DNA from: Castellaniella hirudinis_A
GTDB lineage: Bacteria > Pseudomonadota > Gammaproteobacteria > Burkholderiales > Burkholderiaceae_B
Direction: 5' to 3'
Assembly: GCF_047468865.1 (NCBI RefSeq)
Contig: NZ_JBLGTV010000017.1
Location: 1 to 64,000, forward strand
DNA length: 64,000 bases
The translations under genes were made by a program, and so were the position numbers. Shown one piece after another: positions 18,605 through 27,728 of this stretch; position 1 is the first letter of the stretch, and every line of letters begins with the position of its first letter. Under the pieces are notes generated by a model that searched no databases, was not told where the DNA came from, and saw only the letters and a program-made list of their open reading frames with translations.

Positions 18605-19303
18605 ATGACCGCTTTGTCTTCCGCCGCCGCCCAGGCCCCCGCATACCGGGCCGTCATCTTCGATTGGGATGGCACACTGCTGGATTCCACCCACCATATC
18701 GTCGGGGCCTTGATCGGGGCCTGCCGGGACTTGGGCCTGCCCGAGCCCACGCGCGAGGCGGCCAGCTGGGTGATCGGCTTGTCGCTGCAGGCCGCCCTGT
18801 ATCAGCTGGCGCCCGATCTGCCGCCCGGGCAGGCGGATGCCTTCGTGGCCCGCTACAAGGCGCATTTCATGCGGCTGCAAGGCGAAATCCGCTTCTTCGA
18901 TGGCCAGGCCCGGCTGTTGCGCGAGCTGCGCGCCGGGGGCACCATCCTGGCCGTGGCCACGGGCAAAAGCCGGAAGGGGCTGGATCAGTCGATTGATGCC
19001 CTGGGCCTGCACGGTGTATTCCAGGCCACCCGCACCGTGGACGAGGCCCGGGGCAAGCCCGACCCCGACATGCTGCACCAGCTGCTGGCTGAATTGGATC
19101 TTTCCCCCGAAGGCACCCTGATGGTGGGTGATACCACCCACGATATCCTCATGGCTCAGGCCGCCGGGGTGGACAGCCTGGCGGTTGCCTATGGCGCGCA
19201 TCGCGCCGATCTGCTGGCGTCCGCCCGGCCCACCGCCCTGGTCGATACCGTTCCCGCCATGCAATCCTGGATCAAGTCCAGAATCTATCCCGGGTTTGTT
19301 TGA
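18605..19303 (+). CDS. HAD-family hydrolase (phosphoglycolate phosphatase-like)
   Basis: 232 residues with all HAD motifs: motif I FDWDGTLLDST (nucleophile Asp), motif II ATGKS, motif III lysine in GKPDPDM, motif IV VGDTTHDILMA. The alpha-helical cap at residues about 30-95 places it in subfamily IA with Gph-type phosphatases. The substrate is not set by sequence. The ATG is 4 bp after the rluC stop, so the two are likely co-transcribed. Confidence 0.88.
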   Translation: MTALSSAAAQAPAYRAVIFDWDGTLLDSTHHIVGALIGACRDLGLPEPTREAASWVIGLSLQAALYQLAPDLPPGQADAFVARYKAHFMRLQGEIRFFDGQARLLRELRAGGTILAVATGKSRKGLDQSIDALGLHGVFQATRTVDEARGKPDPDMLHQLLAELDLSPEGTLMVGDTTHDILMAQAAGVDSLAVAYGAHRADLLASARPTALVDTVPAMQSWIKSRIYPGFV

Positions 19304-19330
19304 CGGCCCGCGCCGCGGGGGCGGGCGGGG

Positions 19331-20041
19331 CTACGCCCCCGCCAAAAACAAGAATAAAGTCGGCCGCCGCTCGAAATCCGGGGCGCCCGCCTTGCGCCAG
19401 GCTTGGATGCTCAGTGTGCGGATGGATTCATCTTCGCAGGTGAGCGCGCTGGCCACGCACAGCCGCGTCGTGTCCCGCAGCGTCGCCAGCAGCGCACTGA
19501 AAAGCGCCGGGTTGCGATACGGCGTTTCGATCAGGATTTGCGTCTGCTGCTGCTTGTGCGATGCGGATTCCCAGGCCCGCAGCTGCGCATCGCGTTCACG
19601 CGGCTTGACCGGCGCATAGCCATGGAACGCGAAGCGCTGGCCTTGCAGGCCGCTGGCCATCAGGCCCAGCATGATCGACGAAGGCCCTGCCCAGGGACGA
19701 ACCCGCAGCCCGCGCGCATGCGCCTGGGCCACCACCAGGGCGCCGGGGTCGGCCACGGCGGGGCAGCCCGCTTCGGACACCAGCCCCAGATCCTGATCCG
19801 GGGGCACCGCGGCCAGCCACGCGCTGATTTCCTGTGCCGTGGTGTCGGCCCGCAGCGTCTGGATGACGATGTCCTGCAGCGGGGCCGAGGTGCCGACCTG
19901 CTTCAAGAAGGCTCGGGCCGTCTTGGCATTTTCGGCGATGAAGAAACGCAGGCCGGCGGTGGTGTCCTGGGCCGCCTGGGGCAGCCAGCGCGCCGGGTCC
20001 GAATCGCCCAGGCCGACGGGAATGAGATGCAAGGTAGTCAT
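19331..20041 (-). CDS. SAM-dependent methyltransferase, tetrapyrrole methylase/RsmI-like fold
   Basis: 236 residues. LVSEAGCPAVADPG is the SAM-binding turn equivalent to the RsmI sequence; ETPYRNPALFSALL and the CEDESIRT segment are also typical of the RsmI fold. It is shorter than RsmI (about 280) and lacks its C-terminal region, so it is more likely the second, uncharacterised COG0313 paralogue found in beta-proteobacteria than the 16S C1402 enzyme. It starts 20 bp after the yceF stop and is probably in one transcript with it. The target is unknown. Confidence 0.82.
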   Translation of the reverse strand: MTTLHLIPVGLGDSDPARWLPQAAQDTTAGLRFFIAENAKTARAFLKQVGTSAPLQDIVIQTLRADTTAQEISAWLAAVPPDQDLGLVSEAGCPAVADPGALVVAQAHARGLRVRPWAGPSSIMLGLMASGLQGQRFAFHGYAPVKPRERDAQLRAWESASHKQQQTQILIETPYRNPALFSALLATLRDTTRLCVASALTCEDESIRTLSIQAWRKAGAPDFERRPTLFLFLAGA

Positions 20042-20061
20042 GGCGGAATGAAAGGGCCGCT

Positions 20062-20655
20062 TTATTGCGGCGCGGTGGGGGGTGGGCTCAAGGGGTCGAT
20101 GCCGAAGGCGCGCAGCATCCGGCACACGGCAATCAAGGGCAGGCCGATCAGCGCGGTCGGGTCGTCGCTGCGCATTTGCGCCATCAGGGCGATCCCCAGG
20201 GCTTCCGCTTTGGCGCTGCCCGCCGTGTCGAAAGGCTGTTCGGTGCGCAGGTAGTGCTGGATTTGCGCTGGGGTCAGCGGCAGGAACCGGCATTCGGTGG
20301 GCACGTCCTCGACCAGACTGTCGTCTTCGGCGCAGACGCATACTGCGGTGTGAAACACCACGGTGTGGCCGCTGAAGGCTTGCAATTGCGCTTGCGCGGC
20401 GGGGTAGGATCCGGGCTTGCCCATCGGCCGGCCATTGAAGTCGGCCACCTGATCCGAGCCGATCACCAGGGCCCCGGGATGGTCGGCCAGGATGCGCCGG
20501 GCCTTGGCCTGCGCCAGGCGTCGGGCCAGCAGGCGCGGGGTCTCGCCGGGCAGGGGATGTTCGTCGATATCGGGCGCGAGCGACTGGAAAGGTAGCCGCA
20601 GCCGCTGCAATAGCTCGCGCCGGTAGGGCGAACTGGACGCCAGGATAAGGCTCAT
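20062..20655 (-). CDS. yceF: Maf/YceF family nucleotide pyrophosphatase
   Basis: 197 residues. The Maf signature ASSSPYRRELLQRL lies at the N-terminus, GSDQVADFNGRPMGKP at about 66-81, and GLPLIAVCRMLR at the C-terminus. The pattern matches the E. coli YceF subgroup (m7GTP pyrophosphatase) rather than YhdE. It is divergent from yceD, the usual neighbour, with the regulated-looking promoter region between them. Confidence 0.9.
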   Translation of the reverse strand: MSLILASSSPYRRELLQRLRLPFQSLAPDIDEHPLPGETPRLLARRLAQAKARRILADHPGALVIGSDQVADFNGRPMGKPGSYPAAQAQLQAFSGHTVVFHTAVCVCAEDDSLVEDVPTECRFLPLTPAQIQHYLRTEQPFDTAGSAKAEALGIALMAQMRSDDPTALIGLPLIAVCRMLRAFGIDPLSPPPTAPQ

Positions 20656-20699
20656 GTCGTGTCGTGGGAAAAACGCTTAGTTTAATGCCTGGTGAACAA

Positions 20700-20730
20700 A
20701 TTGACTTAACTTGTGAAAGTCAATTAAAAT
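20700..20730 (+). promoter_or_regulatory. Promoter and overlapping operator-like palindrome upstream of yceD
   Basis: -35 TTGACT (20701-20706), 18-bp spacer and -10 TAAAAT (20725-20730). A perfect inverted repeat, ATTGACTT and AAGTCAAT with a 9-bp gap (20700-20724), covers the -35 and the spacer, so a dimeric repressor bound there would block RNA polymerase. It would control yceD-rpmF and possibly the fatty-acid genes downstream. Confidence 0.65.
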
Positions 20731-20793
20731 CTAGAGTTTTCTTGGCAACCAGAATAATCAGTACGCCTTAGCCAACCCTTAGAGACCAGTACC

Positions 20794-21309
20794 ATGCAGA
20801 TTGATGCCCAGGATTTTGCGCGGGCCTTGCGTGTGGCCGAGGGGCGCACGGCGGCGCACGAATTTACCCGGCTTTGCCAGGGCCTGCCCACACCGCAAAC
20901 CGCTGAAATCAGCTGGCAAGTGGCCGGCGGCCATGATGCCCCGACCGGCCGGATGTGGCTGGATATCCAGGCCCAGGGCCAGGTCGGCCTGGTGTGCCAG
21001 CGCTGCCTGGAAACCATGCCGGTCATGCTGCGGGTGGATAATACCGTGGGTTTGGCGCCCGACCAAGCCAGCCTGGATGCCTTGGACACCCTGGAATCCA
21101 GCGGCGAAGGCCCGGATATTGAGTATGTGCTGGCCGATCAACGGCTGGATTTGCTGTCCCTGGTCGAAGACGAACTGATTCTGGTTCTGCCTTATGCGCC
21201 CCGGCATGACGTGTGCCCGGGCGTGTCCGGGCAGGCTGGTGCGGCGGGCGCCGCGCGGCAGGACAAACCATCGCCCTTTGCTGTTCTCGAACAGCTCAGG
21301 AAACACTAA
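20794..21309 (+). CDS. yceD: DUF177 protein YceD (23S rRNA accumulation protein)
   Basis: 171 residues, DUF177 family. GLVCQRCLETM contains the conserved Cys pair near residue 70, and LSLVEDELILVLPYAPRHD the conserved acidic/proline core. YceD is linked genetically to 23S rRNA maturation in other bacteria. It is immediately followed by rpmF, the family's near-universal neighbour. Confidence 0.9.
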   Translation: MQIDAQDFARALRVAEGRTAAHEFTRLCQGLPTPQTAEISWQVAGGHDAPTGRMWLDIQAQGQVGLVCQRCLETMPVMLRVDNTVGLAPDQASLDALDTLESSGEGPDIEYVLADQRLDLLSLVEDELILVLPYAPRHDVCPGVSGQAGAAGAARQDKPSPFAVLEQLRKH

Positions 21310-21374
21310 CAACCCATTCAACACGCGGGCTCGTGCTTACTTTAAAATGAGCGGCCCCGATCTCAGGAGTCACC

Positions 21375-21557
21375 ATGGCTGTCCAGCAAAACAAAAAGAG
21401 CCCGTCCAAGCGCGGCATGCATCGTTCGCACGATTTCCTTTCCGCGCCCGCCACGGCCATCGAGCCCACCACGGGCGAACAACACCTGCGCCACCACATC
21501 AGCCCCAACGGGGTGTATCGCGGCCGCAAGGTTCTGAAAACCAAGAACGACGAATAA
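21375..21557 (+). CDS. rpmF: 50S ribosomal protein L32
   Basis: 60 residues, MAVQQNKKSPSKRGMHRSHD, the invariant L32 start. The ISPNGVYRGRKVL end is also typical. It lacks the Cys-type zinc ribbon of other L32 variants. A GGAG site precedes the ATG. It lies between yceD and plsX, the conserved link of ribosome and lipid synthesis. Confidence 0.97.
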   Translation: MAVQQNKKSPSKRGMHRSHDFLSAPATAIEPTTGEQHLRHHISPNGVYRGRKVLKTKNDE

Positions 21558-21584
21558 TCAGGCGTCTTCGCCACAATTCGTTCA

Positions 21585-22640
21585 ATGCCCGATCGTATCG
21601 TTACTGTCGCCATCGACTGCATGGGCGGCGACCATGGTCTGCCCGTGACGGTGCCGGCGGCGGTGGCTTTTGCCCAGGCCTACCCGGATACGCGCTGCCT
21701 GCTGGTGGGGGATGAATCCCAGATTCGCCCCCTGCTGGGCGCGTCGGGCCGCCCGCTGGGGCAGCTCGACATCCTGCATGCCTCCGAAGTCGTCACGATG
21801 CACGATTCGGTCGAGGTCGCCTTGCGTCGCAAGAAAGACTCATCCATGCGGGTGGCGGCGCAGGCCGTCAAGGACGGGCGCGCGGATGCGGCCGTGTCCG
21901 CCGGCAATACGGGCGCCTGGATGGCGATTTCCCGCTATGTCCTGAAAACGCTGGACGGCATCGACCGGCCGGCCATCGCCACGGCCCTGCCCAATCAAAA
22001 AGGCGGCGCCACCACGGTGCTGGATTTGGGCGCCAATGTCGATTGCACGGCGGATCATCTGCTGCAATTCGGCCTGATGGGGGCCGCCCTGGTGTCGGCG
22101 GTCGACCGGCAAGCGCAGCCCGCCGTGGGCCTGCTGAACATCGGCGAAGAACTCATCAAGGGCAACGAGGTCGTCAAGCAGGCCGCCGACCTGCTGCGCG
22201 GCAGCGGGCTCAATTTCTACGGCAACGTCGAGGGCGACGATATCTTCAAAGGCACCGTCGACGTCGTCGTCTGCGATGGCTTCGTGGGCAATGTCGTCCT
22301 GAAATCCGTCGAAGGCCTGGCGCGCATGATCAGCACCATGATGCGCGAGGAATTCCGCCGCAATCCGTTGACGATGGCCTCCGGCCTGGTGGCCACGCCG
22401 GTCTTGCGGCGTTTTCGCGCCCGGGTGGATAATCGCCGCTACAATGGCGCAGCACTGCTTGGGCTGCGCGGGATTGTCATCAAAAGCCACGGCTCGGCAG
22501 ATGTCTATGCCTACGGGCAGGCGCTGCAGCGCGCCCGCGAAGCCGTCCTCAATGGCCTGCTTCAGGGCACTATCCAACGCCTGGAAGCCTTGCGCAGCCG
22601 GATGCCCTCGCCCTCGGGCGATCCATCCCCTGCCGCCTAG
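21585..22640 (+). CDS. plsX: Phosphate acyltransferase PlsX
   Basis: 351 residues. PlsX converts acyl-ACP to acyl-phosphate for phospholipid synthesis. AIDCMGGDHG starts the fold, AAVSAGNTGAWMA gives the active-site segment, and the domain ends with KSHGSADVYAYGQAL. It is peripheral to the inner membrane. Normal length; the ATG lies 28 bp after rpmF. Confidence 0.96.
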   Translation: MPDRIVTVAIDCMGGDHGLPVTVPAAVAFAQAYPDTRCLLVGDESQIRPLLGASGRPLGQLDILHASEVVTMHDSVEVALRRKKDSSMRVAAQAVKDGRADAAVSAGNTGAWMAISRYVLKTLDGIDRPAIATALPNQKGGATTVLDLGANVDCTADHLLQFGLMGAALVSAVDRQAQPAVGLLNIGEELIKGNEVVKQAADLLRGSGLNFYGNVEGDDIFKGTVDVVVCDGFVGNVVLKSVEGLARMISTMMREEFRRNPLTMASGLVATPVLRRFRARVDNRRYNGAALLGLRGIVIKSHGSADVYAYGQALQRAREAVLNGLLQGTIQRLEALRSRMPSPSGDPSPAA

Positions 22641-22659
22641 ACCTTAATTCGGAACCGAT

Positions 22660-23634
22660 ATGCCATACGCCAGGATTGCCGGAACCGGCGGTTATCTGCC
22701 CCCTCGTGTCGTCAGCAACGATGAATTGGCAGCCGACCTTGCCGCGCGCGGTGTCGAAACATCGGACACCTGGATCACCGAACGCACTGGTATCCGTCAG
22801 CGCCATATCGCCGATCCGGGCGTCAAGACCAGCGCGCTGGCCACGGCGGCGGCCCGGCTGGCCCTGGAAAACGCCGATCTGCGGGCCGAGGATCTCGACC
22901 TCATCATCGTGGCGACGTCCACCCCGGATTTTATTTTTCCCAGCACGGCCTGCCTGGTTCAGGCCAACCTGGGCGTGGGCGGGGCGGCCGCCTTTGACGT
23001 GCAGGCCGTGTGCAGCGGTTTCGTCTATGCCATGGCGACGGCCGATGCCATGATCCGCGCCGGGCGGGCGCGCCACGCCCTGGTGATCGGGGCCGAGGTC
23101 TTTTCCGGCATCCTCGACTGGTCGGATCGCCGCACCTGTGTGCTGTTCGGCGACGGGGCGGGGGCCATGGTGCTCAGTGCCGCCGAAGAACCCGGCATCC
23201 TGGCCGCGCAACTGAACGCCGACGGCCGTCAGCAGCACATTCTGTGCGCGGCGGGGCATGTGTCGGGCGGGCAGGTCACGGGCGATCCTTTCCTGCGCAT
23301 GGACGGGCAGGCGGTGTTCAAGCTGGCCGTCAATTCCCTGACGCGCTCGGCGCAGCAGGTTTGCGAGGAGGCCGGGGTCGAACTGGCCGACCTCGACTGG
23401 ATGGTGCCGCACCAGGCCAATGTGCGCATTCTCAATTTCATCAGCCGCAAGCTGGGGCTGCCCGAGGAAAAACTCATCGTCACCCTGGACAAGCACGCCA
23501 ATACCTCGGCGGCCAGCGTCCCCCTGGCGCTGGACGTCGCCTTGCGCGACGGCCGCATCCAGGCTGGGCAGCTGGTCTTGCTGCAGGGCGTGGGGGGTGG
23601 CTTTACCTGGGGCTCGGTGCTCGTCAAAATCTAG
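22660..23634 (+). CDS. fabH: Beta-ketoacyl-ACP synthase III
   Basis: 324 residues. It condenses acetyl-CoA with malonyl-ACP, the first step of fatty acid elongation. Catalytic triad: Cys118 in DVQAVCSGF, His in MVPHQANVR and Asn in DKHANTSAAS. It is directly upstream of fabD in the lipid operon. Confidence 0.97.
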   Translation: MPYARIAGTGGYLPPRVVSNDELAADLAARGVETSDTWITERTGIRQRHIADPGVKTSALATAAARLALENADLRAEDLDLIIVATSTPDFIFPSTACLVQANLGVGGAAAFDVQAVCSGFVYAMATADAMIRAGRARHALVIGAEVFSGILDWSDRRTCVLFGDGAGAMVLSAAEEPGILAAQLNADGRQQHILCAAGHVSGGQVTGDPFLRMDGQAVFKLAVNSLTRSAQQVCEEAGVELADLDWMVPHQANVRILNFISRKLGLPEEKLIVTLDKHANTSAASVPLALDVALRDGRIQAGQLVLLQGVGGGFTWGSVLVKI

Positions 23635-23643
23635 GGGTCGCGC

Positions 23644-24576
23644 ATGAAAATCGCTTTCATTTTTCCGGGACAGGGGTCTCAGGCCGTGGGCATGATGGAT
23701 GCCTGGGCCGATCATGCGGAGGTGCAGGCCATTTTGCAGCAGGGCAATCTGGCGCTGGGCGAAGACCTCGCCGGCCTGATCGCCCAAGGGCCGGCCGACG
23801 CCCTGAACCTCACCGCCAACACCCAGCCTGCCATGCTGCTGTGCTCGGTTGCGATGTATCGCGCCTGGCGGCAGGCGGGCGGCCCGGTTCCCGCCCTGGT
23901 GGCGGGGCATAGCCTGGGCGAATACTCGGCCCTGGTGGCCGCCGATGCCTTGGGCCTGGAAGATGCCGTGCGCACGGTTCGCGTGCGGGCCCAGGCCATG
24001 CAGTCGGCGGTGCCTGTGGGGCAGGGCGGCATGGCGGCGATCCTCGGCCTGGATGACGACACCGTGCGCCAGGTGTGCGCCCAGGCCAGTGGCGACCTGA
24101 TCGTCGAGGCCGTCAATTACAACGCCCCTGCCCAAGTGGTCATCGCCGGGCATGCGGCGGCGGTCGAAAAAGCCTGCGAACTCGCCAAGGCCGCCGGCGC
24201 CAAGCGCGCGCTGCCGCTGCCGGTGTCCGCGCCTTTCCATTCGCGTCTGCTGCGGCCGGCGGCGCAGGCGCTTGCCGAGGCCTTGGCGGCCGTCCCGGTT
24301 CGCGCGCCCGCCGTGCCGTTGATCAATAACGTCGACGTGGCCATGCCCGCGGATCCCGCCGCCATCCGCGATGCCCTGGTGCGTCAGGCCTGGCATCCGG
24401 TGCGCTGGGTCGAAACCATTCAATCCATGAAACGGCAGGGGGTCACCCATTTGGTCGAGTGCGGCCCGGGCAAGGTGTTGTCGGGCCTGGCCAAGCGCAT
24501 CGACCGCGACCTGGTTACCTGCAATATTACCGATCCGGCGTCGTTGCAGCAGACGCTGGACACCCTGGGAGCCTGA
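23644..24576 (+). CDS. fabD: Malonyl-CoA:ACP transacylase
   Basis: 310 residues. Loads malonyl groups on ACP. FPGQGSQAVGM is the family N-terminus, Ser90 in AGHSLGEYSAL is the nucleophile, and His in SAPFHSRLL completes the dyad. ATG follows the fabH stop by 9 bp and fabG follows after 1 bp. Confidence 0.97.
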   Translation: MKIAFIFPGQGSQAVGMMDAWADHAEVQAILQQGNLALGEDLAGLIAQGPADALNLTANTQPAMLLCSVAMYRAWRQAGGPVPALVAGHSLGEYSALVAADALGLEDAVRTVRVRAQAMQSAVPVGQGGMAAILGLDDDTVRQVCAQASGDLIVEAVNYNAPAQVVIAGHAAAVEKACELAKAAGAKRALPLPVSAPFHSRLLRPAAQALAEALAAVPVRAPAVPLINNVDVAMPADPAAIRDALVRQAWHPVRWVETIQSMKRQGVTHLVECGPGKVLSGLAKRIDRDLVTCNITDPASLQQTLDTLGA

Positions 24577-24577
24577 T

Positions 24578-25318
24578 ATGGAAACATCCAATCTGACGGG
24601 CAAAATCGCCCTGGTGACGGGCGCTTCGCGCGGTATCGGCCGGGCCATCGCCCAGCAGCTTGCCGCCGCTGGCGCAACCGTCGTCGGCACCGCCACGTCG
24701 CCCGCGGGGGCGGAAGGCATCAGCGCCGCGCTGGCCGCCCACGGCGGGCGCGGCGCGGTGCTCAATGTGGACGACGCCGCGGCCTGCGATGCGCTGCTGG
24801 CCGAACTGGCCGGGCAGGGCGGGCCGCACATCCTGGTCAACAACGCGGGCATCACCCGCGACGGCCTGGTGCTGCGCATGAAAGACGACGATTGGGCGGC
24901 GGTCATCGGCACCAACCTGTCCGCCGTGTTCCGCCTGTCTCGCGGGGTGGCCAAGGCCATGATGAAAGCCCGCTGGGGCCGCATCATCAACATCACGTCG
25001 GTGGTGGGCTACAGCGGCAACCCCGGGCAGGTCAATTATGCGGCGGCCAAGGCCGGCGTGGCGGGCTTGTCGCGTTCCCTGGCCCAGGAACTCGGCAGCC
25101 GGGGCATTACCGTCAATTGCGTGGCCCCCGGCTTCATCGACACGGACATGACCCGTGCGCTCAACGACGCGCAAAAGGCCGCTATCCTGCAGCAAATCCC
25201 CCTGGGCCACCTGGGCACCGACCAGGACGTCGCCAGTGCGGTGGCCTTTCTGGCCAGCCCGCAGGCCGGTTATGTAACAGGCACGACGCTGCACGTCAAT
25301 GGCGGAATGTACATGTAA
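24578..25318 (+). CDS. fabG: 3-oxoacyl-ACP reductase
   Basis: 246-residue short-chain dehydrogenase. TGASRGIGRA binds NADPH, NNAGITRDGL is the structural motif, and the catalytic Ser, Tyr and Lys lie in ITSVVG and VNYAAAKAG. It reduces 3-ketoacyl-ACP in the elongation cycle. Confidence 0.97.
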   Translation: METSNLTGKIALVTGASRGIGRAIAQQLAAAGATVVGTATSPAGAEGISAALAAHGGRGAVLNVDDAAACDALLAELAGQGGPHILVNNAGITRDGLVLRMKDDDWAAVIGTNLSAVFRLSRGVAKAMMKARWGRIINITSVVGYSGNPGQVNYAAAKAGVAGLSRSLAQELGSRGITVNCVAPGFIDTDMTRALNDAQKAAILQQIPLGHLGTDQDVASAVAFLASPQAGYVTGTTLHVNGGMYM

Positions 25319-25467
25319 TCCATTAAGAACGGATGCCTGCCGTCTAAGGTAAAATCCGTTCAGACTCAGTAGGCAGTATTCGGTGTTTGTTTAGCCAGCC
25401 TTTGTTTTTCTGGTCCCGACCTGCTTTTTTTGACTACAACCCCGCAGCCCAGCTGTGCTCGTTTGGC

Positions 25468-25473
25468 TATAAT
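25468..25473 (+). promoter_or_regulatory. -10 box upstream of acpP
   Basis: A perfect TATAAT, 31 bp before the acpP ATG, suggests an independent promoter for the abundant ACP message. The -35 region is poor (CAGCCC at optimal spacing). Confidence 0.4.
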
Positions 25474-25503
25474 TCGCGGGATTTTCCCTAACTGGAGATA
25501 TGC

Positions 25504-25743
25504 ATGGAAAGCATCGAACAGCGCGTCAAGAAGATCGTCGCTGAACAACTTGGCGTCAATGAAGCCGAGATCAAAAACGAATCTTCCTTCCTTGACGACC
25601 TCGGTGCCGATTCGCTCGACATGGTCGAGCTCGTGATGGCCCTGGAAGACGAATTCGAAACGGAAATCCCCGACGAGGAAGCCGAAAAAATCACGACGGT
25701 GCAGCAGGCGGTCGATTACATCACCTCGCATAGCAAACAGTAA
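25504..25743 (+). CDS. acpP: Acyl carrier protein
   Basis: 79 residues, acidic four-helix protein. Ser37 in GADSLDMVEL is the 4'-phosphopantetheine attachment site. GGAG precedes the ATG. It has its own candidate promoter in the 185-bp gap after fabG, which also holds an AACGGAT/ATCCGTT stem that may end part of the fabG message. Confidence 0.98.
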   Translation: MESIEQRVKKIVAEQLGVNEAEIKNESSFLDDLGADSLDMVELVMALEDEFETEIPDEEAEKITTVQQAVDYITSHSKQ

Positions 25744-25879
25744 TTTTTTCCAACCCGGCGCAGGCAATGGGCCGCGCTCGGGCCACGGGCAGTTCGTGAC
25801 GGGTAATCATCGGGCAGGCGCTGGCGTGTCCGACCTGATGATCTGCCATGGGCTGCCTTTTTCATTTCAGGAGCCATAT

Positions 25880-27109
25880 GTGAAACGACGAGTCGTCATA
25901 ACCGGGCTGGGCATCGTGTCGCCTGTGGGAAATGATGTCGAAACCGCCTGGGACAACTTGGTTCATGGCCGATCCGGGATTGGCCAGGTCACGCGATTCG
26001 ACGCTTCCGTGCTAAACAGCCAGATCGCTGGCGAGGTCAAGGGTTTCCAGGTCGCCGACTACATCGGCGTCAAAGAAGCCAAGCAGATGGATACCTTCAT
26101 CCATTACGGGGTGGCGGCGGGCATTCAGGCCTGGCGCGATTCCGGCCTGGACATCGACCGCGAGGATGCCGACCGCATCGGCACCATCGTCGGCTCGGGG
26201 ATCGGCGGCCTGCCGCGCATCGAGGAAACCCAGATCGAATTCCTGCAGCGCGGCGCCCGGCGGATTTCGCCGTTTTTCGTGCCCGCCTCCCTGATCAACC
26301 TGATTTCCGGCCAGCTCTCCATCCGGTTGGGGCTGAAAGGGCCCAGCTACGCGGTGGTGTCCGCCTGCACCACGGGTCTGCATTGCATCGGCGATGCCGC
26401 CCGCCTCATCGAGTACGGCGACGCCGACATCATGGTGGCCGGCGGGGCCGAAAGCTCGGTGTCCCCGCTGGGCATGGGTGGTTTTGCCGCCATGCGCGCC
26501 TTGTCCACCCGCAACGACGACCCCGCCACGGCATCCCGGCCCTGGGACAAAGACCGCGATGGCTTCGTGCTGGGCGAGGGCGCGGGGGTGCTGGTGCTCG
26601 AAGAATACGAGCACGCCAAGCAGCGGGGTGCCCGCATCTATGCCGAATTCCTGGGATTCGGCATGAGTTCCGATGCGCACCACATCACCAGTCCCGATCA
26701 GGACGGCCCGCGCCGGGGGATTCTGCACGCCTTGCGCAACAGCCGCGTCAATCCCGACCAGATCAGCTATGTCAATGCGCACGGGACGTCCACCCCTTTG
26801 GGGGACAAGAACGAAACCGAGGCATTGAAGCTGGCCTTCGGCGATCACGCCCGCCGGCTGGTGGTCAATTCCACCAAGTCCATGACGGGCCATCTGCTGG
26901 GGGCCGCGGGGGGGATCGAGGCGGTCTTCACGGCCCTGGCCGTTCAGCGCCAGGTGTCGCCGCCCACCATCAACATCTTCAACCAGGATCCCGAGTGCGA
27001 TCTGGATTATTGCGCCAATCAGGCCCGCGATCTGAAAATCGATGTGGCGCTGTCGAATTCCTTCGGATTCGGCGGCACCAACGGTTCGATGATCGTGGGG
27101 CGGCTCTAA
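25880..27109 (+). CDS. fabF: 3-oxoacyl-ACP synthase II
   Basis: 409 residues. Start GTG at 25880 is chosen because AGGAG lies eight bases upstream and the protein then begins KRRVVITGLGIVSPVG, the family start; the frame is open 28 codons further without support. Catalytic Cys163 in SACTTGLH, His in NAHGTSTPLGD and His in KSMTGHLLGAAG. It elongates acyl chains, including the step to cis-vaccenate. Confidence 0.97.
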   Translation: MKRRVVITGLGIVSPVGNDVETAWDNLVHGRSGIGQVTRFDASVLNSQIAGEVKGFQVADYIGVKEAKQMDTFIHYGVAAGIQAWRDSGLDIDREDADRIGTIVGSGIGGLPRIEETQIEFLQRGARRISPFFVPASLINLISGQLSIRLGLKGPSYAVVSACTTGLHCIGDAARLIEYGDADIMVAGGAESSVSPLGMGGFAAMRALSTRNDDPATASRPWDKDRDGFVLGEGAGVLVLEEYEHAKQRGARIYAEFLGFGMSSDAHHITSPDQDGPRRGILHALRNSRVNPDQISYVNAHGTSTPLGDKNETEALKLAFGDHARRLVVNSTKSMTGHLLGAAGGIEAVFTALAVQRQVSPPTINIFNQDPECDLDYCANQARDLKIDVALSNSFGFGGTNGSMIVGRL

Positions 27110-27119
27110 GGGCGGCGGC

Positions 27120-27719
27120 ATGAGCGAGCGCGAGGTCGACCTCGCGCTGGTCGAGCGCGTGCGGCGCGGCGACCGGCATGCTTTCGATCTGCTGGTGATC
27201 AAATATCAGCGCAAGATCATGCGCCTGCTGTCCCGCATGATCCGCGATCCCGCCGACATCGAGGATGTCGCCCAGGAAGCCTTCGTCAAGGCCTATCGCG
27301 CTTTGCCCCAGTTCCGGGGGGAGAGCGCCTTCTACACCTGGCTGTATCGGATCGCTATCAATACCGCCCGCAATTGGCAGGCCGCCAGTTTCCGGCGGCC
27401 GGTCACCGTTTCCGTGACCGAGCAAGAAGACGGTGAAACTTTTGACCAGATTGATGGCCTAAGCGATAGCAGCACGCCGGAATCCGTCCTGGCCAGCCGC
27501 CAGATCGCCCAGACCGTCAACCAGGCCATCGAGGCTTTGCCCGATGACTTGCGGACGGCCATCGTGCTGCGTGAAATCGAAGGGATGAGTTATGAAGATA
27601 TCGCCAACACCATGCAGTGCCCCATCGGGACCGTCCGGTCGCGTATCTTCCGGGCGCGCGAGGCCATTGCCGCGCGTCTGCGTCCCGTCATGGATCAAGA
27701 CTCGGCCCGGCGTTGGTAA
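27120..27719 (+). CDS. rpoE: RNA polymerase sigma factor RpoE (AlgU-type)
   Basis: 199-residue ECF sigma factor. Region 2 (DLLVIKYQRKIMRLLSRMI ... DVAQEAFVKAYRAL) recognises the -10, region 4 (LREIEGMSYEDIANTMQCPIGTVRSRIFRAR) the -35. It controls envelope stress. rseA, rseB and mucD follow, the canonical order. It starts 10 bp after fabF. Confidence 0.96.
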   Translation: MSEREVDLALVERVRRGDRHAFDLLVIKYQRKIMRLLSRMIRDPADIEDVAQEAFVKAYRALPQFRGESAFYTWLYRIAINTARNWQAASFRRPVTVSVTEQEDGETFDQIDGLSDSSTPESVLASRQIAQTVNQAIEALPDDLRTAIVLREIEGMSYEDIANTMQCPIGTVRSRIFRAREAIAARLRPVMDQDSARRW

Positions 27720-27728
27720 GGAGCCCCT

